Positions 33,289-42,139 are shown, numbered from the stretch's first letter. The stretch is DNA of 51,349 bases from an uncultured Eubacteriales bacterium (GCA_900315125.1 OMXT01000025.1:1-51349); one strand, 5' to 3'. The notes: generated by a model from the sequence alone, not told the origin. Translations and numbers: made by a program.

Positions 33289-34689
33289 CTACGTCCGGGG
33301 CAGTTCGTCCCAGTCTATCATGTCCGGTTCGTCTGTTTCCGCGTCCTCCCGGGCTTTCCGCAGGTCCGGCAGCTCCAGCACCAGCTTGATAGCCCAGGCG
33401 GGTACATGGACCATGGGCGGCGGTTCCGCCAGCATGATGAAGGCAGTGTCATAGTCCGGGCGCTTTTTCGGATAGATGCCCATGCCGTCGGTGAAGTAGA
33501 TCAGCCCCCGCAGCGCGTGGAAGGCTCCGGATTTCTGCAGTTCCTCCACGTGCTGGAAGACCGGCCGGAAGTCCGTGCTGCTGCCGCCGCTGAGCCGGAA
33601 GCTGGCCATATAATCCTGCAGGTCATCCAAATCGTGGATCGCGTCGTCGGAACGGACCCGGTTGTCGCACTGAATGATCCGTATATTTACTTTCCTCGTA
33701 TAGGTCTCCGTGCTCCGCAGGATGGCATAGGTGCATGCCAGGAACTCCCGGACCAGGTCGCCGGAAGTGGACATGGAGGTGTCCACAGCGATGACCAGAT
33801 CCTCGATCCGTTTTTCTTCCCGGGTCTCCGGGGGCTCGATCAGGGGCATGTTCCCGTAATGCTGCAGTCCGAATGTGTAATAAATATAGTCGAAGGAATC
33901 CGTGTCCGCCTCCATGACCTCGTGAGGCGCGGCGAACCGCCGGAGAAAATTCCGGTAATCCACATCGTCTTTTACTGCTACCTGGATCTGGTCGTGCATC
34001 AGATCCCCGCCGGCGCCCTGGTCGGAGGGCATGGTCTCCAGGGACGTGCGGGTCCGGTCAGCAATATCTTTCCACCGGGTATCCTGCTCCTGGCGGCGTT
34101 CCTGCTCCCGCTGCTCTTCCGGAGTCCACAGCCCGTGGTCGTCGAACAGGAAGGCACGGCTCAGCATCTGCAGCCGGTTCCGGTCTGGCGGATTCCGCTC
34201 CAGTTTCAGATATACCCCCTCTGCGGTGATCACCTTCATGTCCCGGCAGCATTCGCCGATGAACCGGGATTTGAGAGGGGACGCCTGTTCTTCTATGCAG
34301 GCGTAGTTCTGTTCGGAAAGCAGAGCTTCTACTGCCACATCACAGGCGAGATCCCACAGAGCCGGGTCTTTGCCCCGGGCTTTCCATATGTGCCGCAGGA
34401 TGCAGTGAAAAAGGACATGCATATAGCCCCGGTTCACCGCCTGGCGGCTCCGCAGATAACGGCGGGCCAGCCAGCTTCCCTGGTACCACAGGGACTCCCC
34501 GTCTGTGGCGACAGTGCCTGTGGGCGCGGGCATACCGCTGCTCACAACACCCTCTGCGTCGCGGAACTCCAGGGCGCAGAGCGCTGCGTCCAGATAGGGA
34601 AAACTCATGTATAATTCATTGCGGGAGGCAGTCAGGACCTCCAGGCCGATCGCGCCCATGGATCCCGCCCTGCCGGCAGATTCATTCAT
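33289..34689 (-). CDS. VWA-domain protein with N-terminal metallopeptidase-like domain (DUF2201)
   Basis: A 466-residue protein. The N-terminal half matches the DUF2201 putative metallopeptidase domain, with a His-rich helix HVLFHCILRH (91-100). A charged linker (about 185-290) leads to a C-terminal VWA domain whose metal site is complete: D-x-S-x-S in AVDTSMST (301-308), Thr in SSTDF (370-374) and Asp in YFTDGMG (398-404). VWA-MoxR pairs act together: the ATPase remodels a target that the VWA protein recruits. GAGG lies 7 nt before ATG 34689. The LRR-like gene upstream ends 9 nt away. Confidence 0.9.
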   Translation of the reverse strand: MNESAGRAGSMGAIGLEVLTASRNELYMSFPYLDAALCALEFRDAEGVVSSGMPAPTGTVATDGESLWYQGSWLARRYLRSRQAVNRGYMHVLFHCILRHIWKARGKDPALWDLACDVAVEALLSEQNYACIEEQASPLKSRFIGECCRDMKVITAEGVYLKLERNPPDRNRLQMLSRAFLFDDHGLWTPEEQREQERRQEQDTRWKDIADRTRTSLETMPSDQGAGGDLMHDQIQVAVKDDVDYRNFLRRFAAPHEVMEADTDSFDYIYYTFGLQHYGNMPLIEPPETREEKRIEDLVIAVDTSMSTSGDLVREFLACTYAILRSTETYTRKVNIRIIQCDNRVRSDDAIHDLDDLQDYMASFRLSGGSSTDFRPVFQHVEELQKSGAFHALRGLIYFTDGMGIYPKKRPDYDTAFIMLAEPPPMVHVPAWAIKLVLELPDLRKAREDAETDEPDMIDWDELPRT

Positions 34690-34698
34690 CGTTCTACC

Positions 34699-35694
34699 TC
34701 ATAAACTGTAAGATTTGGCCCGGCCACGGGGTACTTCGCCATGAAGCTTTTCCAGAAGGATAGCCAGGCAGTCGGTTCGCTCCATCTGCCGGGCAGTATC
34801 GCAGGCCTGGCGGAGGGCGTCCTGATTCGGTTGGATTCCTGACAGAAGATCATGGAGATCCGAAGCGGTCCCGTGTTCCATGATCCAGTCCATCAGCATG
34901 CCGGCCCGGGGAGCGGTATAAGCCCGGTAAGCCTCCCGGTGTTCATCGCTGAGCTCCCGGGGCCATCGGAGCCGGAACCAGGCCAGGACAGCAGGCGTTA
35001 ATTCCTCCGCCGACCGGCTCCTGTACTTTTCCCAGAGCCGGTCATAGTCCTGAAAATGAAAGAGCCGGTCCCGGAAAACATGGTGATAGGGGTAGCCCAG
35101 CCCTTCAATGGAATATTCGATCTTGTGAGCGGAATAGTGCTCGTTGAATATTTCGCTGTATTCCGGGAACAAAAGCCTGGCTTTGCATGCTTCCCGCCCC
35201 AGCTCTGTCTGCATCATTGTGATATCCAGTTCCTGGGGGAGCTCCCGGCAGAGATAGCACAGCGTGCGGCTCTCCGGCCGCCACTGATGCAGCGTGATCT
35301 GATGGAGCATGTCACAGTTCATCATAGGCGACGTTCCCCAGTCGATATCCCGGTCCGTCAGCTCCAGCCGCTCCAAATGGTCACAGTTCATCAGCGCGTA
35401 GTGCTCGACCCGCAGGATCCCGGCCGGGAGCACAAGGGAGCGGATGTTCCTGTTGTTCCACTTGTCATCCGGGCCCTCCGGCGAGGAGATAAGTTCTATA
35501 CATTCCGAAGGGTCTGCGGATGCCCAGTCAAAGGGCTTCATCATGCCCTGGCCCAGAATTGTAACGGGCAGACCAAAAAGCTCCTCCGGGAGCGCCGCGT
35601 CCCGATCCCGGGTCACGGCAGCATTCAGGCGGATGTGATCCTCGTATTTCGTGTAATTCAGTTTCCAGCTGCTGGTTCCCCAGATCTGCTCCAC
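34699..35694 (-). CDS. leucine-rich-repeat-like hypothetical protein
   Basis: A 331-residue soluble protein. The centre (about 80-160) has degenerate leucine-rich repeats of the BspA kind (SLVLPAGILRVEHYALMNC, ERLELTDRDIDW). The C-terminal 60 residues look ankyrin-like (QDALRQACDTARQMERTDCLAILLE). No catalytic motif is apparent. I start at GTG 35694 (VEQIWGTSS), which has GGAGG 6 nt upstream; the longer frame to 35805 overlaps relE and has no binding site. Immediately upstream of the VWA and MoxR genes on the same strand, so it may be a target-recognition or adaptor subunit of that system (inference). Confidence 0.65.
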   Translation of the reverse strand: MEQIWGTSSWKLNYTKYEDHIRLNAAVTRDRDAALPEELFGLPVTILGQGMMKPFDWASADPSECIELISSPEGPDDKWNNRNIRSLVLPAGILRVEHYALMNCDHLERLELTDRDIDWGTSPMMNCDMLHQITLHQWRPESRTLCYLCRELPQELDITMMQTELGREACKARLLFPEYSEIFNEHYSAHKIEYSIEGLGYPYHHVFRDRLFHFQDYDRLWEKYRSRSAEELTPAVLAWFRLRWPRELSDEHREAYRAYTAPRAGMLMDWIMEHGTASDLHDLLSGIQPNQDALRQACDTARQMERTDCLAILLEKLHGEVPRGRAKSYSL

Positions 35695-35729
35695 GCTGTA
35701 CCTCCAATATTGTCTGATGAAGGAGAAAC

Positions 35730-36071
35730 TTATTGATCCGGAAGGCGTTTCTTCTCCAATTGACTGACCTGGTCCCGCCCAACGTAAATAACGCCTGTGA
35801 TCCATACGGCGGCACGCTGGTCATCGATCCAGAAATAAACGTAATAATTCCTGACTCTGACTTTCCTAATACCCAAATCACCCCAGGGGTTTTCATCCAG
35901 TACTATAATACGCCCTGGATTCCTTTCAAGAGACTGAATGCCCTTTTCGAATTCATCCTGCAGGCGCAGGGCAGCGCCGGGTGCGCAAAGTTCTCCTGCG
36001 ATGTACAGGACGATTTGACGGACGTCCTGCTGCGCTTCGGGTGTGATAATGGTCTTGTAATGTTCAGACAT
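35730..36071 (-). CDS. RelE/ParE family toxin
   Basis: A 113-residue protein of the RelE/ParE fold: ITPEAQQDVRQIVLYIAGEL (two helices), a loop, then the strands RIIVLDENPW, IRKVRVRNYYVYFWID and AAVWITGVIY, the usual ribosome-dependent RNase or gyrase-inhibitor scaffold. Its start overlaps the end of the antitoxin gene by 8 nt. The downstream LRR-like gene starts only 35 nt away, so the module may drive the stress operon. Confidence 0.9.
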   Translation of the reverse strand: MSEHYKTIITPEAQQDVRQIVLYIAGELCAPGAALRLQDEFEKGIQSLERNPGRIIVLDENPWGDLGIRKVRVRNYYVYFWIDDQRAAVWITGVIYVGRDQVSQLEKKRLPDQ

Positions 36072-36381
36072 ATTCGTTCACAATTTCCTGTCTAAGGGAC
36101 TCGAAGAAATCCTCTGAAGAATCTCCTTCCCCTGACTTCGCCTGATCAAGTCCCCGAAGCATTTTCTTATTGAATGCTTCTTCCGTCATTTCTGAAAGAA
36201 CTTCCGGACGCTTCATCTGTGCTACCGGCCGGAAGGGAAGGCCGTTGCATACGATCACCTGCCTGTAAAACATGTTAATACTGCTGGAAGCGGAAAGACC
36301 AATGCTGGAAAGTATTGCTTCAGCCTTTTCTTTTACATCGGGTTCAACTCTTGCGATTACATTTGCGCTTTTAGAAGCCAT
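36064..36381 (-). CDS. RelB/DinJ family antitoxin
   Basis: A 105-residue antitoxin. Residues 1-50 are a ribbon-helix-helix domain (NVIARVEPDVKEKAEAILSS then GLSASSSINMFYRQV), with GLPF after it as in DinJ proteins; the acidic C-terminal tail would wrap the toxin. It probably represses its own promoter, where inverted repeats overlap the -10 box. ATG 36381 is preceded by AAAGGCGGTGG. Confidence 0.92.
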   Translation of the reverse strand: MASKSANVIARVEPDVKEKAEAILSSIGLSASSSINMFYRQVIVCNGLPFRPVAQMKRPEVLSEMTEEAFNKKMLRGLDQAKSGEGDSSEDFFESLRQEIVNEYV

Positions 36382-36399
36382 GGAACCACCGCCTTTCTA

Positions 36400-36433
36400 A
36401 TACAAGAATAACATTTTGTATATCGTGCTGCAA
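36400..36433 (-). promoter_or_regulatory. relBE promoter with operator repeats
   Basis: Minus strand TTGCAG (36428-36433), 17 nt, TATTCT (36405-36410). ATACAA-10 nt-TTGTAT (36400-36421) overlaps the -10 box, and a second near-palindrome CAATACATATTG (36431-36442) covers the -35. Both suit a RelB dimer. Confidence 0.7.
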
Positions 36434-36472
36434 TACATATTGTCGCACTAAGACGGTACGGCAAAATACCCA

Positions 36473-36501
36473 TTGCTTTGTATACTAATTCCGTGTAAAA
36501 T
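36473..36501 (+). promoter_or_regulatory. promoter of the amino-acid symporter gene
   Basis: TTGCTT, 17 nt, TAAAAT on the plus strand; divergent from relBE. Confidence 0.7.
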
Positions 36502-36549
36502 AGGATTGTGTTTTTTGTGAATTTTGTATACAGAGAAAGGATGCAGTGT

Positions 36550-37965
36550 ATGATACTGGAAATTTTAAACAAACTGGATACGGTAATGTACTATCCGATC
36601 CTGATGATCATTCTGCTTGCGGGAGGGCTGTTCTTTACCTTCCGTCTCAAGTTCCTGCAGATCCGGTGGTTTCCTGAATCCCTGCGGGTCGTCATGGAAA
36701 AGCCGGACGGCGAAGGGGACAAGCACGTCAGTTCCTTCCAGGCACTGATGGTCTCCACCGCTTCCCGTGTAGGAACGGGAAATATCATCGGCGTTTCTAC
36801 GGCCATCTGTCTGGGCGGGCCGGGAGCGGCTTTCTGGATGTGGCTCATTGCCCTGGTCGGCGGCGCGACAGCCTTTGTAGAATCGACACTGGCTCAGGTC
36901 TATAAGCATGGGAACAGGAAAGACGGATGCTACGGAGGCCCGGGATACTACATTTCCGATGCCCTGGGCAAACCGACACTGGCGGCTGTGTTTGTTGTCT
37001 GCCTGATCGCGACTTATGCCTTCGGGTTCAATCTGCTCTGTTCCTATAACCTGCAGTCAACATTTTCCGGTTATTCTTTTTATAATACAAAGTCTACACC
37101 GGCGGTCATCGGAGTGATCCTGGCGGTGCTCGTCTTTATCTGCATCGTCGGCGGAGCGAAGCGGGTCGTGCACATTACAGAGGTTATGGTTCCGTTCATG
37201 GGGATCATGTATGTGATTCTGGCCCTGATCGTAATCATCGTCAATATCCGCCTGCTGCCCGGCGTATTTGCGGCGATCTTCCGGGATGCCTTCGACTTCC
37301 GGGCAATTTTCAGCGGGGTTGCCGGTTCCTGCATGGTTTACGGCATCAAGAGAGGCCTGTACTCCAACGAAGCCGGCGTAGGATCCGCGCCGAACGCCGC
37401 GGCGTCCGCCATGGTTTCGCACCCGGTAAAGCAGGGTCTGGTCCAGATGCTGTCCGTGTACATCGATACGCTGCTCCTCTGTACCGCAACGGCCATGCTG
37501 TGCCTTTGTTCCGGCGTTGACCGGGTTGCCGCTGACGCAGGAGCGCCCTACGTTCAGCACGCGGTAGCCTCAGTATTCGGCAGCATCGGTCCGGTGTTCA
37601 TCACCATTGCCATGATCATGTTTGCCTTTACCACACTCCTGGGAAATCTCTATTACGTGGACAATGCCCTGGCGTTTCTGAATAAGAAAGTGATGCCGGG
37701 CCGGAAGTTCATGTTCGTCTGGCGGATCATCTGCGCGGTTGTCATCTTCTTCGGCGCGATCATCCCCATGGACGCGGCATGGGCCGCGGCGGATATCACC
37801 ATGGGTCTGATGGCGATGATCAATGTGCCCAGCTGCCTCGCTCTGGGAAGGGTAGCTGTAGATGCGTCTAAGGATTACGCGCGGCAGAAGAAAGAAGGGA
37901 AGAACCCGGTGTTCCACGCCGCAGACATCGGCCTGGATCCGGATAAGCTGGATTTCTGGAAATAG
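36550..37965 (+). CDS. sodium:alanine/glycine symporter (AGCS family)
   Basis: A 471-residue membrane carrier with about 10-11 helices that takes up alanine or glycine with sodium. Signatures: RVGTGNIIGVSTAICLGGPG (75-94), FWMWLIALVGGATAFVEST and, near residue 275, GLYSNEAGVGSAPNAAAS. ATG 36550 follows AGAAAGGA with 8-nt spacing; an upstream start at 36508 has no binding site. Monocistronic, with its own promoter and terminator. Confidence 0.93.
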   Translation: MILEILNKLDTVMYYPILMIILLAGGLFFTFRLKFLQIRWFPESLRVVMEKPDGEGDKHVSSFQALMVSTASRVGTGNIIGVSTAICLGGPGAAFWMWLIALVGGATAFVESTLAQVYKHGNRKDGCYGGPGYYISDALGKPTLAAVFVVCLIATYAFGFNLLCSYNLQSTFSGYSFYNTKSTPAVIGVILAVLVFICIVGGAKRVVHITEVMVPFMGIMYVILALIVIIVNIRLLPGVFAAIFRDAFDFRAIFSGVAGSCMVYGIKRGLYSNEAGVGSAPNAAASAMVSHPVKQGLVQMLSVYIDTLLLCTATAMLCLCSGVDRVAADAGAPYVQHAVASVFGSIGPVFITIAMIMFAFTTLLGNLYYVDNALAFLNKKVMPGRKFMFVWRIICAVVIFFGAIIPMDAAWAAADITMGLMAMINVPSCLALGRVAVDASKDYARQKKEGKNPVFHAADIGLDPDKLDFWK

Positions 37966-37973
37966 AAGCAAGG

Positions 37974-38001
37974 GACTGCTCTGAAAAGGGCGGTCTTTTT
38001 T
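37974..38001 (+). terminator. terminator of the symporter gene
   Basis: GACTGCTC, loop TGAAAA, GGGCGGTC (8 pairs, two of them G-U), followed by TTTTTT. Confidence 0.82.
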
Positions 38002-38037
38002 ATTCCCTGCAGGCAGTCTGGTCCGGCTGATGTTTCG

Positions 38038-38066
38038 TTGCTAAAACATGCGGTCCATGATAAAAT
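38038..38066 (+). promoter_or_regulatory. promoter of the xpaC-telA operon
   Basis: TTGCTA, 17 nt, TAAAAT on the plus strand; leader about 30 nt. Confidence 0.72.
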
Positions 38067-38102
38067 TAAAAAAGCACAAAGAACGGAGTGCAGGAGGCGC
38101 CT

Positions 38103-39293
38103 ATGGACAGGACACAGGATGCAATAGATGTAAGCAGCAGGATCGATACGATGGTCGACGAGTCGCTGGAGAGCGATGATTTCAGCGAACTTGCCCAGGG
38201 GATCCAAAAGGAAATGGAAAACTACCGAACCTTCGGGCAGAAGGAACAGTCACTGCAGATGAAGAACGGCAAGCTGTTCGTTCAGCGTCACGGGGACTGG
38301 CAGCGCCGGGAAGCCGGGGAACAAAGGCAGTCTGCGGGGAACAGGCAGACAGTGCAGGCCGGCGCAGTCCCCTTCCTGCAGAAGAAACCGCGGAAAATCA
38401 AGGGCATCCTGCAGCTGGTCTTCGGTATTTTTAATATTATGGTGGGCGCGGAGATGATCGCCGATCCCTCTGACCGGATCGTCGGAGTCATATGGACGGC
38501 GGGATTTGCGTACATGCTGTACCGGGGAATCGTGAACCTGATGGCATACAGGAATTTCAACCAGTACGCTGCCTATGTGGGAAACAGTGACAGGATTGTC
38601 TTGTCGGACCTGGCGGGATTTATGAATAAGCCCGAGGAGCGGGTAAAGAAGGATCTTCTGCGGATGATCGGCATGAACATGCTGCCCCAGGCGAGGTTCG
38701 ACAAAGAACAGAGAGTTCTGTTCCTGACAGAAGAAGGGTACAGGAATTACCAAAAGAACAGAAAGTCCGGGGCTGCCGGTGCACAGAGCGAAAGGCAGAG
38801 CGGTGGACAGCAAGACAGGCAGCCCACAGAGGAGAGCCGGAGAGTCGTAAAGGAAGGTCAGGCCTTTGTTGCAGAAATAAGAAAAGCGAATGACGCCATA
38901 CCCGGGGAGGAGATGAGCGGCAAGCTGGATCAGCTGGAGAATAACCTGCGGAGGATCTTTTCCCAGGTGGAGAATGATCCGGCAAGCGCGCCCAGCCTGA
39001 GAAAGTTCATGAATTACTATCTTCCGGCAACCCGGAAGCTGCTGAACGCGTACGTAAAGCTGGACAGCCAGGGTGCGGGCGGCTCCGCATCGGAGACGAA
39101 ACGGGACATAGAGAGCGCTGTGGATGCTGTGAACGGCGCCTGCAGTGTTCTGCTGGACCAGATGCTGGAGGATCTGACCATGGATGTGCAGTCGGACATC
39201 GATGTGATGAAGAACATGCTGGAGAGGGACGGACTGGCCGGCCAGGAAATGGCAGGGCCTTTTGGGAACGAAGAGCATCCGGACAATCAGTAA
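38103..39293 (+). CDS. XpaC-like membrane protein, telA partner
   Basis: A 396-residue protein with the same plan as the one at 4.3 kb: an acidic, Gln-rich N-terminus (1-85), two membrane helices (about 102-118 and 125-142), a winged-helix-like segment (about 160-215, DLAGFMNKPEERVKKDLLRM), a Gln/Ser-rich linker and a C-terminal XpaC domain (about 255-390) with FMNYYLPATRKLLNAY. XpaC and TelA are neighbours in many Firmicutes and probably act together at the membrane; the activity is unknown. ATG 38103 follows AGGAGG. First gene of a four-gene operon. Confidence 0.85.
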   Translation: MDRTQDAIDVSSRIDTMVDESLESDDFSELAQGIQKEMENYRTFGQKEQSLQMKNGKLFVQRHGDWQRREAGEQRQSAGNRQTVQAGAVPFLQKKPRKIKGILQLVFGIFNIMVGAEMIADPSDRIVGVIWTAGFAYMLYRGIVNLMAYRNFNQYAAYVGNSDRIVLSDLAGFMNKPEERVKKDLLRMIGMNMLPQARFDKEQRVLFLTEEGYRNYQKNRKSGAAGAQSERQSGGQQDRQPTEESRRVVKEGQAFVAEIRKANDAIPGEEMSGKLDQLENNLRRIFSQVENDPASAPSLRKFMNYYLPATRKLLNAYVKLDSQGAGGSASETKRDIESAVDAVNGACSVLLDQMLEDLTMDVQSDIDVMKNMLERDGLAGQEMAGPFGNEEHPDNQ

Positions 39294-39302
39294 CGGGGGT
39301 TC

Positions 39303-39322
39303 GGCTCCGTCCTGGCGGAGCC
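39303..39322 (+). other. hairpin between xpaC and telA
   Basis: GGCTCCG, loop TCCTGG, CGGAGCC. No T-run follows, so it is more likely a processing or stability hairpin than a terminator. Confidence 0.35.
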
Positions 39323-39369
39323 TTAGCATATAAACGAAAGTCATGGAACATTATCATGGAGGAAAGACA

Positions 39370-40560
39370 ATGGATGACATTAAACTGACCGATCTGGGAT
39401 CGAACGAACCTACGCTGGAATTCGGCACGGAGGCGGACACCGCGGAAATGCCCGCGATGCCTCAGATGCAGACGATGGATCTTTCGGGGATCACGGGATC
39501 ATCTCAGACTCAGGTACTGGACCCGGCAGATACTCTCAGTGAGAAGGAATTAGCGCAGGTAGACGCCTTTGTAAATAAAATAGACATTTCCAATTCCAAT
39601 GCCATCATGAATTACGGATCGGGCACACAGAAGAAAATGGCTGACTTCTCTGAGAGGACCCTGAGCTCTGTGCAGACCCGGGATATGGGCGAAGTAGGGA
39701 ATATGATCACCCAGCTCGTCACAGAACTGAAGAATTTCGATGTGGACCAGGACGATGGGAAAATTATCGGGTTCTTCAAGAAAAAGAAAAACAGCCTGGA
39801 TGCGCTGAAGGCGAAGTACAGCAAGGTAGAGACGAATGTGAATACCATCCAGAACCGCCTGGAGGAGACACAGATCCAGCTGATGAAGGATTCTGCCATG
39901 CTGGACAAGATGTATGAGTATAACCTGAATTATTATAAGGAATTGACCATGTACATTGTGGCAGGGAAGAAGAAACTGGAACAGGTTCGCACGCAGGAAG
40001 TGCCCGCGCTGCAGCAGAAGGCTCAGGCCAGCGGTAATCCTCTGGACGCCCAGGCGGCTCAGGACCTGACACAGCGCTGCGAGCGCTTTGAGAAGAAGAT
40101 TCACGACCTGGAGCTGACCCGGACCATCTCCATGCAGACCGGGCCGCAGATCCGGACGGTCCAGGCTTCGGACAACGTGATGTCGGAGAAGATCCAGTCC
40201 ACCATCGTAAACATGATCCCCCTGTGGAAGAACCAGATGGTCATCGCCCTTGGCGTCCAGCATTCCGCAGAGGCTGCCAAGACCCAGAGAATGGTGACGG
40301 ATATGACGAACGAACTGCTGCAGAAGAATGCGGACGCCCTTAAGATGGCTGCTGTTGAGACGGCGAAGGAATCAGAGAGAGGGATCGTGGATATTGAGAC
40401 CCTCCGTCACACCAACGAATCGCTGATCTCCACACTGGACGAGATCATGGCGATCCAGCAGGAGGGCAAGGAGAAGCGCAAGGCTGCGGAGCAGGAACTG
40501 ACAGAAATAGAGAACCAGCTCCGGGGCAAACTGCTGGAGGCTTCCCGTGAACGGCAGTAG
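39370..40560 (+). CDS. telA: TelA family toxic anion resistance protein
   Basis: A 396-residue, mostly helical cytosolic protein of the TelA/KlaA family linked to tellurite and antimicrobial-peptide resistance. The KIDISNSNAIMNYGSGTQKKMADFSE segment (about 70-95), the basic loop GFFKKKKNSLDALKAKY (about 135-151), long coiled coils and TGPQIRTVQASDNVMSEKIQ near residue 260 are characteristic. ATG 39370 follows GGAGG; a start at 39343 lacks one. The downstream Fe-S gene begins with a GTG inside the last codons of telA, so the two are translationally coupled. Confidence 0.92.
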   Translation: MDDIKLTDLGSNEPTLEFGTEADTAEMPAMPQMQTMDLSGITGSSQTQVLDPADTLSEKELAQVDAFVNKIDISNSNAIMNYGSGTQKKMADFSERTLSSVQTRDMGEVGNMITQLVTELKNFDVDQDDGKIIGFFKKKKNSLDALKAKYSKVETNVNTIQNRLEETQIQLMKDSAMLDKMYEYNLNYYKELTMYIVAGKKKLEQVRTQEVPALQQKAQASGNPLDAQAAQDLTQRCERFEKKIHDLELTRTISMQTGPQIRTVQASDNVMSEKIQSTIVNMIPLWKNQMVIALGVQHSAEAAKTQRMVTDMTNELLQKNADALKMAAVETAKESERGIVDIETLRHTNESLISTLDEIMAIQQEGKEKRKAAEQELTEIENQLRGKLLEASRERQ

Positions 40561-41269
40561 GGAAACGTTTATTCCTGATCCGAAACTCACAGAGGAATTC
40601 AGGCGATACTGCACGGAAGAATGCGGGATCGACCTGCTCGGCATTGCCGATGTAAACAGAATCAATGAGAATGCCCGGCCGGGCAGGAGAGCCTGCGATC
40701 TTTATCCTGCCGCCCGGGCGGTCCTCGTCATCGGCGTGGGCCTGCTGGATCCCTTTACCCGGGGCTGGGTGCGCAGCGGAAACAGCGGGCCCTTCTACTC
40801 CCTGGCGCTCCTGGAACTGGAGCGCCGGTGCTGGCTGATCCGGCGGTTCCTCCGGCAGAAAGGATACCAGTGCTACGGCGGCGATGCTTACGGAGGCGGT
40901 CTGTTCTCCTGCGGTTCCCGCTTTTCCAATATTGCCGAAAGCTGCGGCATGGGGTATATCGGCCGAAGCAATGCGCTGGTCACGGAGAAATACGGCCCCC
41001 GGATCAATCTGGTATGCATGGGCACCAACGCTCCTCTTGAACCGGCGGATGTGCATCCGGAGCTGCAGTGCGGCAGCTGCCGCGCATGTCAGAACGCCTG
41101 CATCAGCGGGGCAATCATGGGAGATGGTTATTTTCACCAGCGCCAGTGCGAATGCATGATCAATTCATCGCCAAACAAGCGTTATTACAGCGATCACGTG
41201 GATCAGGACTGCGACCGCTGTCTTGCCGTCTGCCCAAAAGGTGATTATCACTGGAGGAAGAACAGATGA
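40547..41269 (+). CDS. QueG-like 4Fe-4S double-cluster protein
   Basis: A 240-residue protein resembling epoxyqueuosine reductase QueG: an N-terminal region with IDLLGIADV (27-35), a cofactor-like domain with SCGMGYIGRSNALVTEKYGP (about 131-150), then two ferredoxin-type clusters with CGSCRACQNAC (about 174-184) and CDRCLAVCPKG near the C-terminus. It is shorter than QueG (about 310-380) and lacks the C-terminal HEAT-repeat domain. Start GTG 40547 overlaps telA by 14 nt, with GGAGG 7 nt upstream. It could reduce epoxyqueuosine (the window has queDEFC) or act on another substrate with its neighbour; I cannot decide. Confidence 0.72.
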   Translation: MNGSRETFIPDPKLTEEFRRYCTEECGIDLLGIADVNRINENARPGRRACDLYPAARAVLVIGVGLLDPFTRGWVRSGNSGPFYSLALLELERRCWLIRRFLRQKGYQCYGGDAYGGGLFSCGSRFSNIAESCGMGYIGRSNALVTEKYGPRINLVCMGTNAPLEPADVHPELQCGSCRACQNACISGAIMGDGYFHQRQCECMINSSPNKRYYSDHVDQDCDRCLAVCPKGDYHWRKNR

Positions 41270-42084
41270 AGAAAGACTGGAAATCTCCCCGCAGCCGCGC
41301 CGATGTGGAGAAGCAGATCCCGCTGCAATACCAGCAGAAAGACCGGGAGACCCAGGAGCGGCGGGAACTTACATTTCTGCTGCAGGAATGCGCTTTTTCC
41401 CAGCACATTCCTGTTTACTGCGCCATAGATGCTGAGGAAGTCACTCCGGAGGAACGGCAGCTGCTCCAGCAGGCAGCGCAGAGCCGGGGCAGCGCCATGA
41501 CGGTTCGGGGCGCCATCGTTCTCGGCACGAATATCAGGGAAATGTTCCTGTTTGCGGAGCAGGGCGTGCCTGAGACCCAGGGCATCCGCCAGACTACGGC
41601 GGCACAGCTCATCGCAGAGAATTATCTCCTTCGGTACCGGGAACTTCTGGAGATTCAGGGATATCAGACCATAATTGTGGAGCCGGAGGTGATGCCGGAT
41701 CCGGAGCTTGCGGTGCTTCTTTCCGTCTGTCACAAAGGCGCGGCTGGCCGTAATTCCCGGTTCATTGCCGGCGCTTACGGGCAGCGTGTCTGCTGCGGCA
41801 TGATACTGACCGACGCGCCCCTGATGGGCGGCGATTATCGCTTCCCGGACTATCCTCAGGATATATGCCGCAGGTTATGCGGATCAGATGATAACGGTTC
41901 CGCTCTGCAGAGCCCCTGCATTGCGGCATGTCCGGCGGGGGCGTTCCGGCAGGAAGGGGAACGGGTGCTATTTCAGAAAGATGTCTGCAGCGCATGGCGG
42001 GATGACCCGGAGAACCAGGAACAGGTGGACGCCTTTACCGTGAGAAAATGCATGAAATGCATGGAAGCCTGTCCTGCGCACTGA
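41266..42084 (+). CDS. second QueG-like Fe-S protein
   Basis: A 272-residue protein related in layout to its neighbour: helical N-terminus, a central alpha/beta domain (IVEPEVMPDPELAVLLSVCHKG, IAGAYGQRVCCGMILTDAPLMGGDY) and a C-terminal cysteine-rich end with SPCIAACPAG and CMKCMEACPAH (the last 11 residues). These suit two 4Fe-4S clusters. The start overlaps the upstream stop by 4 nt (ATGA), so the two proteins are made together, perhaps as subunits of one enzyme. Fourth and last gene of the xpaC-telA operon. Substrate unknown. Confidence 0.7.
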   Translation: MKKDWKSPRSRADVEKQIPLQYQQKDRETQERRELTFLLQECAFSQHIPVYCAIDAEEVTPEERQLLQQAAQSRGSAMTVRGAIVLGTNIREMFLFAEQGVPETQGIRQTTAAQLIAENYLLRYRELLEIQGYQTIIVEPEVMPDPELAVLLSVCHKGAAGRNSRFIAGAYGQRVCCGMILTDAPLMGGDYRFPDYPQDICRRLCGSDDNGSALQSPCIAACPAGAFRQEGERVLFQKDVCSAWRDDPENQEQVDAFTVRKCMKCMEACPAH

Positions 42085-42133
42085 CTTTTGTGATATTTTA
42101 TCTACTTTTTAACGTTACATTTTCTATATGCGG

Positions 42134-42139
42134 TATAAT
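42134..42139 (+). promoter_or_regulatory. -10 box ahead of rfbA
   Basis: A consensus TATAAT with only a poor -35 candidate (TTAACG at 19 nt). It would start the rfbA message about 75 nt before the ATG. Confidence 0.45.

Noticed and set aside
33214-34614. 466-codon plus-strand frame
   Set aside because: Antisense of the VWA gene, which has a complete metal site.
35166-35186. GAACAAAAGCCTGGCT in the LRR-like gene as a leader element
   Set aside because: It encodes Leu-Leu-Phe on the minus strand; the extra A breaks the core and the same codons occur elsewhere (32196, 50705).
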